A stretch of 19,586 nucleotides of DNA from Sandaracinus sp. (GTDB lineage Bacteria > Myxococcota_A > Polyangia > Polyangiales > Houyiibacteriaceae), in NCBI GenBank assembly GCA_020633125.1, contig JACKEH010000073.1, positions 1 to 19,586 on the forward strand. Direction: 5' to 3'. A program made the position numbers and the translations under genes. The notes under the pieces are model-generated. The model saw only the letters and a program-made list of their open reading frames with translations. It did not search any database and was not told the origin of the DNA. This document shows, piece by piece, positions 1 through 9,930 of this stretch. Numbering within the stretch: position 1 is the first letter of the stretch; the number at the start of each line of letters is the position of its first letter.

Positions 1-87
1 GGGTGCGCGTCGACTGAACGAGGAATAGCGCTCGACCTACCGAATGTGGGGGAGGCGTGATCCGCTAGCGCTCGCTAGGGTCGCGCC

Positions 88-1050
88 ATGCGTTGGTGGT
101 CGTTGGTTCTTCTCGTGGCGTGTGGCAGCAGTGAGCCCGTCGATCCGACGCCACGTCCCGACGCCGACGTGTTGCGCTTCGACGCGTCGATGCTGAACCC
201 GACGCCCGACGCGGGCGGCCGCATCCCGCTCGACGGGGGCACCGAGAGCGACGCCGGTCCCGAAACGCCTCGGTGGATGTGCAACCTCGGGCGCCCCGGC
301 ACCACGCTCGGGGGCGTGGTCACGAGCTACCCGAACATCGAGGTCCGGAGCGAGCCGCGCTTTCGCGCGCGCGCCGTGGGCTATTCGGTGAAGCGCGATT
401 CGCGGGGGCCGCTGCTGCTCGTCTTGCTCGAAATCGAGAACGTGACCTCGGAGTCCTATTGCGGGCTCATCCCGGAGTCCTACCTCGACGACGTCGAGCT
501 GGTCGGCCTGGTCGAGACTCCGGCGCACTTCCAGACCGACTTCACCTCCACGGTGACGAGCGACTGCCTTCCTCCGGGCGGACGCGGCATCTACGACGCG
601 GTCGCGCGAGGCGTGGACCTGATCGATCTCGAAGAGGGCCGCCTGCTCACCTTCCGGTCGCGTTCCGAGCTGAACGCGCCTTCGGTGCTGGCGGCGCCGC
701 CTCGTTTGAACGTCGCGACGACGCGCCTCGACGACGGTTGGGCCGTCGCGGGCACGCTGACCCCGGTGCAGACGATTCGAAACTACGGCCTCCGGGTCTA
801 CGCACGCGACGCGCGCGGCATCCCCTACGCGCGGCTCTTGGCGTACCCCGGCGAGCTCGGGAACCTCTACGCGGGGACGCCGTACGACGTGCAGAGCGAG
901 ACCACGCTCTGCGAGCCCGCGAGCTTCGACGCCTACCAATCGTGGATCGACGACAGCCGTCGCGCGCTCTCCACCGCGCGGCCTCAGCCGCATCGCGCGG
1001 CGCTCGAGGAGCTGCGTCGTCGGCGCCAGGCGCTGATCGATCCGCTCTGA
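88..1050 (+). CDS. Putative lipoprotein of unknown function (320 aa)
   Basis: I do not recognise a family. The N-terminus is a short lipoprotein signal: two basic/aromatic residues, a hydrophobic stretch and the lipobox LVAC with the lipidated Cys at residue 12. An Asp/Pro/Gly-rich linker follows to about residue 60, typical of surface lipoproteins in myxobacteria. The folded part (about 62-320) has Cys residues at spaced positions, including a Cys soon after the linker (MCNLG) and others in SYCGL, SDCLPP and TLCEP, so disulfides outside the cytoplasm are likely. Alternating hydrophobic segments suggest a beta-rich domain. The ATG at 88 is chosen because it gives the lipoprotein signal; only a weak AGGG precedes it. 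The next gene, also a lipoprotein, starts 108 bp downstream. The reading frame is well supported by codon bias; the function is not known. Confidence 0.8.
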   Translation: MRWWSLVLLVACGSSEPVDPTPRPDADVLRFDASMLNPTPDAGGRIPLDGGTESDAGPETPRWMCNLGRPGTTLGGVVTSYPNIEVRSEPRFRARAVGYSVKRDSRGPLLLVLLEIENVTSESYCGLIPESYLDDVELVGLVETPAHFQTDFTSTVTSDCLPPGGRGIYDAVARGVDLIDLEEGRLLTFRSRSELNAPSVLAAPPRLNVATTRLDDGWAVAGTLTPVQTIRNYGLRVYARDARGIPYARLLAYPGELGNLYAGTPYDVQSETTLCEPASFDAYQSWIDDSRRALSTARPQPHRAALEELRRRRQALIDPL

Positions 1051-1070
1051 TCGATTCGCTCGGATCGATC
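1035..1070 (+). terminator. Inverted repeat spanning the stop of the first lipoprotein gene
   Basis: GATCGATCCG at 1035-1044 is the exact reverse complement of CGGATCGATC at 1061-1070, with a 16-nt spacer that contains the TGA stop (1048-1050) and a third GATCGATT copy. There is no T-tract. It may act as a terminator or slow ribosome release, or may be a GATC-rich protein-binding dyad; the sequence does not decide between them. Confidence 0.35.
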
Positions 1071-1158
1071 CCCATGCGAGTGCGCGCTCGTTGCTCGCAC
1101 CGATCGCGCTACGAGACACGTCGGCACGCGCGCGCGGCGTCGCGTGTACCCTGGCGCG

Positions 1159-2742
1159 ATGCGCGTCGTGTCCCTCCTCGCCCTCCTGCTCGCGTGCGGT
1201 GGCAGCACACCGCCCGTCGCCGAGCCCGTCACGCCGACGCCCGGAGCCTTGGCGGCCTCGGAGCTCGTCGAGCCCTCGGAGCTGCCGGCGGCGCTCACGG
1301 TGGTGCTTCGACCCGATCGATGGTCGGAGGTGACGGAGACCGTCGCTCGCTGGATCGGCACGGATCCGCCGGGCGATCTGCGCGCGTTGCTCTCGTCGCG
1401 CCCCGAAGACCTGTTGCGCCTCGAGAGCCGTCGATGGCATCTCGCGGCGTCCGAGCTGACGAACCTCGACCGAAGTCGCCCCGTGGTCTTTCGGCTCTTC
1501 GAGCCTCGCATCGAAGGGCTCGTGCAGGTGCTCGAGGTCGTCGACGGACAGCGGCTGCCGTACCGCCACGTGATCTTGTTGCCGAGCGCGCAGCCCCAAG
1601 CGCTTCTCGGGGAGCTCCGGTCGCGCATCACCTGCGAAGAAGTGGCCGAAGGGCTTCAGTGCGATCGGCACGTGGTCACGCTCTCGGCCCGCGAAGGCGA
1701 GGTCGTGGTCGTGGTCGACGGCGACGGCGACGGCGACGGCGACGCGATCGCGCCGCGCGCCGGCTTCGAGCGCGACGCCACCTCGCCGCTCTCGATCACG
1801 TTGCACGCCCGGGCGATTCGTGAGGTCGGCAGCGGCGAAGGTGCGCGCGCGGTTCATCGCGCGTTGCAGGGGGTCGACCCCGAGTACCACGCGCAGTTGA
1901 TGTCCGCGGGGCTCGCGGAGATCGCCGGCGCCTACCTCCGCACCGGGCCCTACGGGCGTGAGCTCGAGACCGTGCGCATCGCGGTCGAACCGGGCGTGGG
2001 GCTTCGCTTCGAAGGGCGCCTCACCGAGCACGGCGCCGCGTTGCTCACGACGGAGGGCCCCTCGACACCTTCGGCGGTGCCGTCTCCGAACGCGTTCGTG
2101 ACGGTTCGTTCGAGCCTTCCGATCGCCGCGATTCGCGAACGCGCGGGGCTCCCGTTCGGAGCGGGGAACGCGACCGATCCGCGGCAGATCGCGCGAGCTT
2201 TCCAGGAATGCGGCGCCTCCTGCGTGTGGCACGCGCTCTCGACGCCCTTCGCGCACGCGGCGTTGATGCGACGCGCGACCGACGGCGAAGGCCTCGAGGC
2301 GCTCGCGGTCGTGCAAGACGCGTCAATGCCCGCGGGGCAGCTCGACGTGGAGTGGGACGTGGCACACATGGCCGAGGTCGTGCGTGACCGCGAGCTCGCG
2401 CAGCTCGCGGAGCGTGTGCCACGCGTCTACCTACGATCGCGCGCCCAGGGTGCGCGATGGGTCGGCCTGCTCACGCGAGACGCCACGCTGCCTGCGCCCA
2501 CGCCGACGGGAGGGGCCGCGGCGCCGAGCCCCCACGTCGACGCGGCGTCGCTGGCGTGCCTCGAACGGCTCGGGATCACGGTCGCGTCGGCGCTGCAGAC
2601 GAACGCGGGGCTCAACGACGCCGAGCGTGCGACCGTGATCGGCCGCGCTCGCGCGGATGCCCAAACCCAAGCGGCGTGCGTGACCGATCCGAATCTCGTG
2701 GCCGACCGCGACGCGTGGCTCGAGTGGCTCGCACGCTATTGA
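1159..2742 (+). CDS. Putative lipoprotein of unknown function (527 aa)
   Basis: No family is recognised. The ATG at 1159 is preferred over an in-frame GTG at 1144 because it begins a clean lipoprotein signal (MRVV, then a Leu/Ala stretch, lipobox LLAC with Cys 13). A Thr/Pro linker follows. The mature part alternates charged segments with predicted strands and helices. An acidic Asp-Gly repeat (DGDGDGDGD) near residue 195 is encoded by a GACGGC hexanucleotide run at about 1719-1742 and could bind calcium or vary in length by slippage. Single Cys residues occur in TCEEV, LQCDR, ECGASC, LACLE and AACVT. The gene is on the same strand as the preceding lipoprotein, but the 108-bp gap and intervening dyad make co-transcription uncertain. 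It converges on the kinase gene. The frame is secure; the role is unknown, with outer-membrane or periplasmic location inferred from the signal. Confidence 0.8.
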   Translation: MRVVSLLALLLACGGSTPPVAEPVTPTPGALAASELVEPSELPAALTVVLRPDRWSEVTETVARWIGTDPPGDLRALLSSRPEDLLRLESRRWHLAASELTNLDRSRPVVFRLFEPRIEGLVQVLEVVDGQRLPYRHVILLPSAQPQALLGELRSRITCEEVAEGLQCDRHVVTLSAREGEVVVVVDGDGDGDGDAIAPRAGFERDATSPLSITLHARAIREVGSGEGARAVHRALQGVDPEYHAQLMSAGLAEIAGAYLRTGPYGRELETVRIAVEPGVGLRFEGRLTEHGAALLTTEGPSTPSAVPSPNAFVTVRSSLPIAAIRERAGLPFGAGNATDPRQIARAFQECGASCVWHALSTPFAHAALMRRATDGEGLEALAVVQDASMPAGQLDVEWDVAHMAEVVRDRELAQLAERVPRVYLRSRAQGARWVGLLTRDATLPAPTPTGGAAAPSPHVDAASLACLERLGITVASALQTNAGLNDAERATVIGRARADAQTQAACVTDPNLVADRDAWLEWLARY

Positions 2743-2792
2743 CCGAGCCGTCATCGAGTACCCGTCTTGCGTGCGGTGGAGACGACCGCGGA

Positions 2793-2814
2793 GGTGACGG
2801 CGCGCCTCGTCACC
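2793..2814. terminator. Hairpin between convergent genes
   Basis: GGTGACG (2793-2799) pairs perfectly with CGTCACC (2808-2814) across an 8-nt loop. It lies in the 100-bp gap between the lipoprotein stop (2742) and the kinase stop (2843) and could serve both strands as a bidirectional terminator. No U-tract is visible on either side, which is usual at this GC content. Confidence 0.45.
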
Positions 2815-2842
2815 CGCGCCTACGAATGCTGCGATCCCCGGC

Positions 2843-5386
<2,544 letters not shown>

Positions 5387-5405
5387 CGTTCCCTCGAGCG
5401 CGCAT

Positions 5406-5430
5406 GACGGGCCCTCTCGAAGGGCCCGTC
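5406..5430 (-). terminator. Strong hairpin after the DJ-1/PfpI gene
   Basis: GACGGGCCCT (5406-5415) pairs perfectly with AGGGCCCGTC (5421-5430) around a 5-nt loop CTCGA. On the minus strand it begins 6 nt after the stop codon of the DJ-1/PfpI gene (5437-5439), the usual place for an intrinsic terminator. It separates that gene from the kinase gene. A U-tract is absent. Confidence 0.65.
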
Positions 5431-5436
5431 GCGTGC

Positions 5437-6096
5437 TCAGCCGAGGGCGCGCGCGAGGGCCTCGCCAACCCCCGCCGCCGACGCGGGGTTCTGGCCGGTG
5501 ATCCAGAGTCCGTCGACCACGACGTGGGGCTGCCAGCGTGCGCGCTTCTCGTAGATCGCGCCCGCATCGACCAACGCCTCTTCGAGCACGAAGGGGATGT
5601 GGCCGAGGGTGTCCATCGCGACTTCTTCTTCGCGCGTGAAGCCGCTGGTGCGCCGACCGTGGATCAAGGCGCGGCCGTCCGCGTCGCGAACGCGCACCAG
5701 GGCGGCGGGGCCGTGGCAAACCGCGGCGATCGGCGCGCCGCGCTCGTGGAAGGCTCGGACGAGGGTGTGCACGCGTTCGTCGTCGACGAGATCGAAGAGG
5801 AGGCCGTAGCCGCCGGGGAAGAAGACCGCGTCGAACTCGGCGGCGTCGATCGTGTCGAGACCTCGTGTCTCGGCGATCGCGGCGGCGAAATCGTCGCGCG
5901 CGAGCATGTCGCGGGTGAGGGCGTCGGCGTCGTGTCCGTAGCCGGGCAGGGCGCCGCCCTTCGGGGTGGCGATCACGTAGGGGAGCGCGCGCTCTTCGAA
6001 GACGTGCAGCGCGTGGGTGAGCTCGGGCAGGTAGGTGCCGTTGGGCTTTCCGGCCAGCTCCGGGTGACTGCTGGCGGTCACGAGGATGCGGGGCAT
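5437..6096 (-). CDS. DJ-1/PfpI family protein (type 1 glutamine amidotransferase-like)
   Basis: This is a 219-aa cytoplasmic protein of the DJ-1/PfpI superfamily, resembling the Hsp31/YajL-like branch that includes glyoxalase III and protein-protective enzymes. The nucleophile elbow AVCHGPAAL carries Cys 127 followed by His 128. PGGYG (94-98) sits where the family has its conserved Gly turn before the helix, and FDAVFFPGG is the preceding strand. A conserved N-terminal SPKGG-like motif appears as ATPKGG (43-48). The length fits the single-domain forms with a C-terminal extension. The ATG at 6096 is preceded by CAGGAG at a good distance. It lies 34 bp downstream of the beta-propeller lipoprotein gene on the same strand, so the two are probably one operon, divergent from a LysR regulator. 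The likely substrate is a reactive aldehyde or a glycated or damaged protein; this is inferred from the family only. Confidence 0.88.
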   Translation of the reverse strand: MPRILVTASSHPELAGKPNGTYLPELTHALHVFEERALPYVIATPKGGALPGYGHDADALTRDMLARDDFAAAIAETRGLDTIDAAEFDAVFFPGGYGLLFDLVDDERVHTLVRAFHERGAPIAAVCHGPAALVRVRDADGRALIHGRRTSGFTREEEVAMDTLGHIPFVLEEALVDAGAIYEKRARWQPHVVVDGLWITGQNPASAAGVGEALARALG

Positions 6097-6130
6097 GACG
6101 GGCTCCTGGTTTCTCGGGTGGGAAGGGCGA

Positions 6131-6982
6131 TCAGAGGTCGAGGAGGTAGGCCGCGTCGCCCGCGAGGTCGGGCAGGAGAACGCGGCGGCGCGAGGGGTCG
6201 AAGCCGAGATCGGCCGTGCTGCTCAGGCCTTCGGCGGCGGCGTCGAAGAGACGCTCGGCGCTTCCGTCTCGCGCGACGCGCCAGAGCACGCCGCCGAACT
6301 CGGTGACGAGGTAGGCGTCGCCGTCGGCTTCGATGCCGTCGAAGGCGCCGGAGAGGCTTCCGAGTCGGGTGGTGGTTCCGTCGTCGGCGACGCGAAAGAT
6401 CGCGCCGGGTTGGCTCGCGTCGGGCGGGAAGGCGCCGAGCGTGACCACGACGAGTCCGTCGTCTTCGACGAGCAGGCCGTTCGGGGCCGCGAGATCCGTC
6501 GCGACGACCTCGACCGCCCCGCCCGGCACGTAGCGAAGGATTCGGCCGTTGCCGGTGTCGCTCACGTAGACCGCGCCGCGGCCGGCCGCGACGTCGTTGA
6601 GGAACGCGGCGTCCGGGATCGCGATCGGGGTGACGCTTCGTGTGTCGACGTCGATCGCGAGCAGCTCGCTGCCATGCGAGGCGTAGAGCGTGCCGTCCAG
6701 GACGGCGAGGCCGAGGAGGTCCCCGTCGAGCTCGACGAGGCGTTCGTCGAGGACGGTGCCGTCGGCCGCGAGTCGGCTGACGTACGCGGGCGAGTCGGGG
6801 GTGGCGCCGCTCAGGTCGAAGGCCTGACCGAAGCTCGAGACGAACCAGACGCCACGCGTGGCATCCCAATGGGCGCTCTCGGGCGCACGAAGGTCGGCGT
6901 CGACGGGGCGAAGACCCGTGTCGCCGTCGGAGCAACCGGCGAGCGCGAGGAGGAGGGTGAAGAAGGCGAAGACGGTGCGCAT
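6131..6982 (-). CDS. SMP-30/NHL-like beta-propeller lipoprotein
   Basis: This is a 283-aa exported protein. The signal peptide ends in a perfect lipobox LAGC with Cys 17, so the mature protein should be lipid-anchored. The rest consists of repeated blades of the SMP-30/gluconolactonase/NHL type: LAAPNGLLVEDDGLVVVTLG, VYVSDTGNGRILRY, GAFDGIEADGDAYLVTEFGGVLWRV and DLGFDPSRRRVLLPDL show the N/D-G-(I/L) and Y/W-V-S/T motifs of this fold. Such proteins are often lactonases with Ca2+ or Zn2+ bound in the central pore, or sugar-acid binding proteins, but I cannot pick out a full set of metal ligands. The start at 6982 has AAAGGA upstream. It is the first gene of the operon with the DJ-1/PfpI protein and is divergent from LysR with 107 bp between. 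Confidence 0.82.
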   Translation of the reverse strand: MRTVFAFFTLLLALAGCSDGDTGLRPVDADLRAPESAHWDATRGVWFVSSFGQAFDLSGATPDSPAYVSRLAADGTVLDERLVELDGDLLGLAVLDGTLYASHGSELLAIDVDTRSVTPIAIPDAAFLNDVAAGRGAVYVSDTGNGRILRYVPGGAVEVVATDLAAPNGLLVEDDGLVVVTLGAFPPDASQPGAIFRVADDGTTTRLGSLSGAFDGIEADGDAYLVTEFGGVLWRVARDGSAERLFDAAAEGLSSTADLGFDPSRRRVLLPDLAGDAAYLLDL

Positions 6983-7061
6983 GGCGTTCCTTTCGAGCCG
7001 ACGGGGTCGGCGGACGAAGAGAACGTGGGCTGCGGGGACGTTTCGAGAAATGCAGAAGGAC

Positions 7062-7076
7062 CAAAGCGACACTTTG
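7062..7076. promoter_or_regulatory. Candidate LysR operator in the divergent promoter region
   Basis: CAAAG (7062-7066) and CTTTG (7072-7076) form a dyad with a 5-nt centre, 14 bp before the LysR start. The surrounding 50 bp (about 7030-7085) are clearly richer in A/T than the rest of the window, as expected of the only promoter region shared by the LysR gene and the lipoprotein/DJ-1 operon. The spacing resembles LysR-type sites, but a strict T-N11-A match is not certain. Confidence 0.45.
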
Positions 7077-7089
7077 ATAATCTCGAAGC

Positions 7090-7971
7090 ATGGAGCTCTC
7101 GCTCGAAGCCCTTCGAACCTTGGTCGCCGTCGTGGGGGCGGGATCGCAACGAGAGGGCGCGCGCCTTCGAGGCTTGGCGGTTCCGACCGTGTCGCAGCAG
7201 CTGTCGACCCTCGAAGCGCGGCTCGGCGTGCCGCTCTTCGAGAAGGTCGGTCGACGTGCGGTGCCGACCGAGGAGGCGCGACGTTTGGTGGCCTCGGTGG
7301 CGGGCGCGTTCGAAGCGATCGACGAGTCGATCGAAGCGACGCTCGGGCGCCATCGTGGGGTGGCAGGCGCGATCGCGATCGGCTCGCCGCGCCCGTTCGG
7401 TGCGCATTGGCTGACGCCGCGGCTCGACCTCTTGTTGCGCGCGCATCCGGCGCTGGAGCCGACGGTCCGATACGGCGGACCGACCGAGCTGGAGGCGCGC
7501 CTGCTCGAAGGCACGTTGGACTTCGCGATCTTGGTCCGCGAGCCGGCGCGCGAGGGCCTGGTCGCGCGGCGCATGCACGAAGAGAGCTTCGTCGCGGTGT
7601 CGCGTACGCCGCTGGCGCCACGTGATCTCGAAGAGGCGCTCGGGTTGCCTTGGTTGACCTTCGACGAGGACCGACCGCTGTTGGAGCGGTGGTGGCGTGG
7701 GGTCTTCGGCGCGCGGGCGCGACTTCCGACGCCGCGCGCGTGGGTGGCGGATCTGCATGCGCTTCGCGAGCTCGCGCTGCGCGGTCACGGCGCGGTGGTC
7801 ATGCCGGACTATTTCGTGGCGGACGACCTCGCCGCCAAACGGCTGCACTTGGTCCGGCCTCCTCGCCCGCGTCGCGTTCGCAACGTGCTCTACCTCGTCT
7901 GGCGCAAGGGCCTGGCGTCGAGCGCGCGACGCGACGTGGTGCGGGAAGCGCTTCTGGCCCGCGAGGTCTGA
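7090..7971 (+). CDS. LysR family transcriptional regulator
   Basis: This is a 293-aa LTTR of normal length. The N-terminal winged helix-turn-helix (about 1-60) is recognisable from LEALRTLVAVV, the recognition helix region VPTVSQQLSTLEARLGVPLFEK and the following GRRAVPTEEARRL wing. The effector domain (about 90-293) includes the typical IAIGSPR...WLTPRL strand, LLEGTLDFAILVREP and LALRGHGAVVMPDYFVADDL. It is divergent from the operon encoding the propeller lipoprotein and the DJ-1/PfpI protein, the classic position for an LTTR that controls its neighbours and itself. The ATG at 7090 has no clear Shine-Dalgarno sequence and could be read from a short or leaderless mRNA. The inducer is unknown; a sugar acid, lactone or reactive carbonyl would fit the neighbours, but this is inference. 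Confidence 0.93.
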   Translation: MELSLEALRTLVAVVGAGSQREGARLRGLAVPTVSQQLSTLEARLGVPLFEKVGRRAVPTEEARRLVASVAGAFEAIDESIEATLGRHRGVAGAIAIGSPRPFGAHWLTPRLDLLLRAHPALEPTVRYGGPTELEARLLEGTLDFAILVREPAREGLVARRMHEESFVAVSRTPLAPRDLEEALGLPWLTFDEDRPLLERWWRGVFGARARLPTPRAWVADLHALRELALRGHGAVVMPDYFVADDLAAKRLHLVRPPRPRRVRNVLYLVWRKGLASSARRDVVREALLAREV

Positions 7972-8040
7972 ACCGCTCGCCTGCACGGCTCCGCATTCAT
8001 GGGAGGCCCAACGGGGTTGGCGGGCCACTCGAGTAGGAGC

Positions 8041-8080
8041 AGCACACGAGGCTGACGACTCCCGCTCCGAATCGTGTGCT
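8041..8080. terminator. Long inverted repeat between LysR and the DUF3052 gene
   Basis: AGCACACGA (8041-8049) is the exact complement of TCGTGTGCT (8072-8080) with 22 nt between. The right arm touches the stop codon of the DUF3052 reading frame (8080-8082). It lies between two convergent genes and probably terminates one or both transcripts. Confidence 0.4.
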
Positions 8081-8647
8081 CAGCGTGCCTCGCGCCGAAT
8101 CATCAGCTTCAACCCGGACCAGACCTCGTCGACCGCACAGACCTTCACGTCGACGAGCTGCATCGGGAGCGCCACCTCGCGAATCACGTCCTCGGTGACG
8201 TCGGTCGGCACCTTGGCGCTCTTCTTCGGCCACGAGACCCAGATCGTCCCGTCCCGCGCGACCTTCTCCAGCGTTCGCGCGAGCTGCTTCTCGAGCACCG
8301 CGCGATCGTTCACGAAGAGGTGCACGAAGGGCACGTCGCGCGCGAGCCGCGTGCCGACGCGCACGTCGGCGGGCAGATCGGGGACGATCGTCTCGTAGTC
8401 TCGAGGTGCGCCGAGCACGACGACGTGCAGCCCTTCGCGGAGCCTTCGCAGGCCGCTGAAAAGTCCCGCGCGCGCTTCGCGCGACCCGCACTCCGCCTCG
8501 CGCCATCCTCTCACGCTCGAAAATGCCCCACATTTCCTCGGTTCGAGGACGCGCGATGCGAAGCACGGGACGCACGAATCGCATCACGGTCCTTTGTCAG
8601 CAGCCTGCGAGCTTCTTGGCGAGCGGCGTCTTGGAATATCCGGCCAC
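8080..8647 (-). pseudogene. DUF3052 family protein gene, interrupted by a palindromic insertion
   Basis: The C-terminal part (8080-8439) matches the DUF3052 family closely: VVVLGAPRDYETIVPDLP, FVHLFVNDRAVLEKQL, GTIWVSWPKKSAKVPTDVTED and DVKVCAVDEVWSGLKLMIRR are its hallmark blocks. The family's N-terminal motif, AGYSKTPLAKKL, is also present but further upstream in another frame, beginning at a GTG at 8647. Between them lie about 165 bp with near-perfect terminal inverted repeats. This insertion brings a TGA three codons after the KKL motif and shifts the frame by one. Removing 169 bp (8444-8612, the insert plus one 4-bp duplication) joins MAGYSKTPLAKKL directly to REGLHVVVLGAP in one frame, giving about 132 aa, near the family's usual length. 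A truncated product could still start at an ATG inside the insert (8514), but it would lack the conserved N-terminus. The biochemical role of DUF3052 is unknown. Confidence 0.8.
8444..8608. mobile_element. MITE-like palindromic element (~165 bp) inside the DUF3052 gene
   Basis: The left end TCGCAGGCCGCTGAAAAG (8446-8463) and the complement of the right end (8592-8610, TCGCAGGCTGCTGACAAAG) agree at all but one substituted base, one A/C change and one extra A. A direct repeat GAGC occurs at 8440-8443 and 8609-8612 and may be a target duplication. There is no transposase in the element, so it would be a non-autonomous miniature inverted-repeat element moved in trans. It includes an A/T-richer core (about 8519-8545) unlike its surroundings. 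Its position exactly between two halves of a conserved domain is the best evidence that it inserted. Confidence 0.7.
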
Positions 8648-8705
8648 GGCGGGACGGTAGCAGGCGTGCCCCCGACCGCCGCGCACGCGATCTCGGAAAC
8701 CGACG

Positions 8706-8777
8706 ACGCCCGCGTGCTCGTTCGCGGGCGTTCCGTGCTTCGCTGGAAGCTCGGCGCTCCTCGGGGGTTGGAGCTTC
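8706..8777. promoter_or_regulatory. Two hairpin-forming dyads upstream of the ferritin-like gene
   Basis: ACGCCCGCG (8706-8714) pairs with CGCGGGCGT (8723-8731), and GAAGCTC (8746-8752) pairs with GAGCTTC (8771-8777). Both lie in the 163-bp divergent gap between the DUF3052 start (8647) and the ferritin-like gene (8811). They could be operators or leader structures; I see no convincing -35/-10 pair. Confidence 0.3.
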
Positions 8778-8810
8778 GTTAGGATTCCGTGCGGAGCGTG
8801 AGGAGGAACG

Positions 8811-9875
8811 ATGGCTGAGCAGCAACCGTGGATCGATGGGCCCCCTCCGCCGCCCGAGCTCGCGAAGGCGCGCCGCCGCGCTTGGATCGGGCTGGGTCTC
8901 GCGACGACGCCGATGCTGCTCTGGGGCGCGTGCACGGCGGGCTTGCTCCGGGTGAACGGCGACACCACCGGGATCCTGATGTTGGTCGCGCTCGGTCTCT
9001 CGGCGATCGGTGCGGGTTTCGGCGTCGCGTCGCTGGTCGCGAAGCGCACGCCGCTCGGTTGGCTGGCGGCGGTCGCGGGCGTCGTCTCACCCTTCGTCGC
9101 GTTCTTCCTCGCGGCGCTCACCGTGCCCTTCTCGCGTGGGCGCGCGCACCGTCGTCGCGGCCAGGAGCAGGTGCCTTCGCACGAAGCGAACGAGACGTGG
9201 CTCGATCCGGTCGCGCCGCTCGACGCGCCGGCCGAGCTGCGTGACGCGCTGGGCGAAGGGTGGCGCGCGATGGCCGCGACGGAGACGGCGTCGGTGGCCG
9301 CGTTCGCGTCGTTCTCGCAGCAGCTCCTCGCGCTCGGCGCGCCGAGTCGGTTCGTCGAGGACGCGCACCTGGACGCGCTCGACGAGGTTCGGCACGCGCG
9401 CGTCTGCTACGCGATCGCCGCGGGCTTCGACGGTCGGCGGCATGGACCGGCGCCTTTCGCGGCCGCGGCGTGGCCGAGCGAGCACACGCCGTCGTTCGCG
9501 CGTCTGGCGCAGGACTGTCTGCGGGACGGTTGTGTCTTCGAAGGGGCGTCGGCTCGGGTCGCGCGCGAGCTCGCCGCCGAGGCGACGCCGGAGGTCGCGT
9601 CGGCGCTCGCGACGATCGCGGAGGACGAAGCCCGTCACGCGGCGCACGCGTGGGAGGTGCTCGAGTGGGTGCGCGCGAAGCTCGACGTGCGTGAGGTCGC
9701 CGCGCTCGAAGGCGTGCTCGACGAGGTCGAAGCGGGGGAGCACACGGGCGTGGTCGACCACACGCGTTTCGAAGCGTTCGGCGTCGCCGGCTCGACCCGT
9801 TGGCGAGAGGCGGTTCGGGCGACGGCACGCGAAGCGCGGGCTCGGCTGCGCGGGGAGCTCGCGAAGGCCGCGTGA
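8811..9875 (+). CDS. Membrane-anchored ferritin-like (diiron) domain protein
   Basis: This 354-aa protein has two parts. Residues 1-110 contain a short Pro-rich N-terminus and three hydrophobic helices (about 24-46, 54-77, 83-106). Residues 128-354 form a ferritin-like four-helix domain with the full ligand set expected for a diiron site: Glu 158 in the first helix (TETASVAAF), Glu 192 and His 195 in DEVRHAR, Glu 244 in VFEGASA, and Glu 273 and His 276 in EDEARHAAHAW. The two E-x-x-H motifs are diagnostic. Related ferritin-like domains occur in many myxobacteria with unknown substrate; iron oxidation, radical chemistry or peroxide removal at the membrane are possible. The ATG at 8811 follows an excellent GAGGAGG. 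The small gene at 9931 follows after 55 bp and may be co-transcribed. Confidence 0.85.
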   Translation: MAEQQPWIDGPPPPPELAKARRRAWIGLGLATTPMLLWGACTAGLLRVNGDTTGILMLVALGLSAIGAGFGVASLVAKRTPLGWLAAVAGVVSPFVAFFLAALTVPFSRGRAHRRRGQEQVPSHEANETWLDPVAPLDAPAELRDALGEGWRAMAATETASVAAFASFSQQLLALGAPSRFVEDAHLDALDEVRHARVCYAIAAGFDGRRHGPAPFAAAAWPSEHTPSFARLAQDCLRDGCVFEGASARVARELAAEATPEVASALATIAEDEARHAAHAWEVLEWVRAKLDVREVAALEGVLDEVEAGEHTGVVDHTRFEAFGVAGSTRWREAVRATAREARARLRGELAKAA

Positions 9876-9930
9876 GCCGGTCCCTCGGGGGGTCTTCGCG
9901 AGAGCGCGCAAGGGTCGTATCCTCGGTGCC

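Noticed and set aside
1..60. Tail of an upstream gene ending at the TGA 58-60
   Set aside because: Three plus-strand frames end within the first 60 bases with short, equally plausible tails, so none can be supported.
37..2316. A 759-codon open frame on the minus strand opposite the two lipoproteins
   Set aside because: It is an Arg/Ala/Glu-rich antisense shadow caused by high third-position GC; the plus-strand genes have signal peptides and normal composition.
8080..8514. An intact 144-aa DUF3052 protein starting at 8514
   Set aside because: Its first ~24 residues come from inside the palindromic insertion and do not resemble the family, while the true N-terminal motif is found beyond the insertion.
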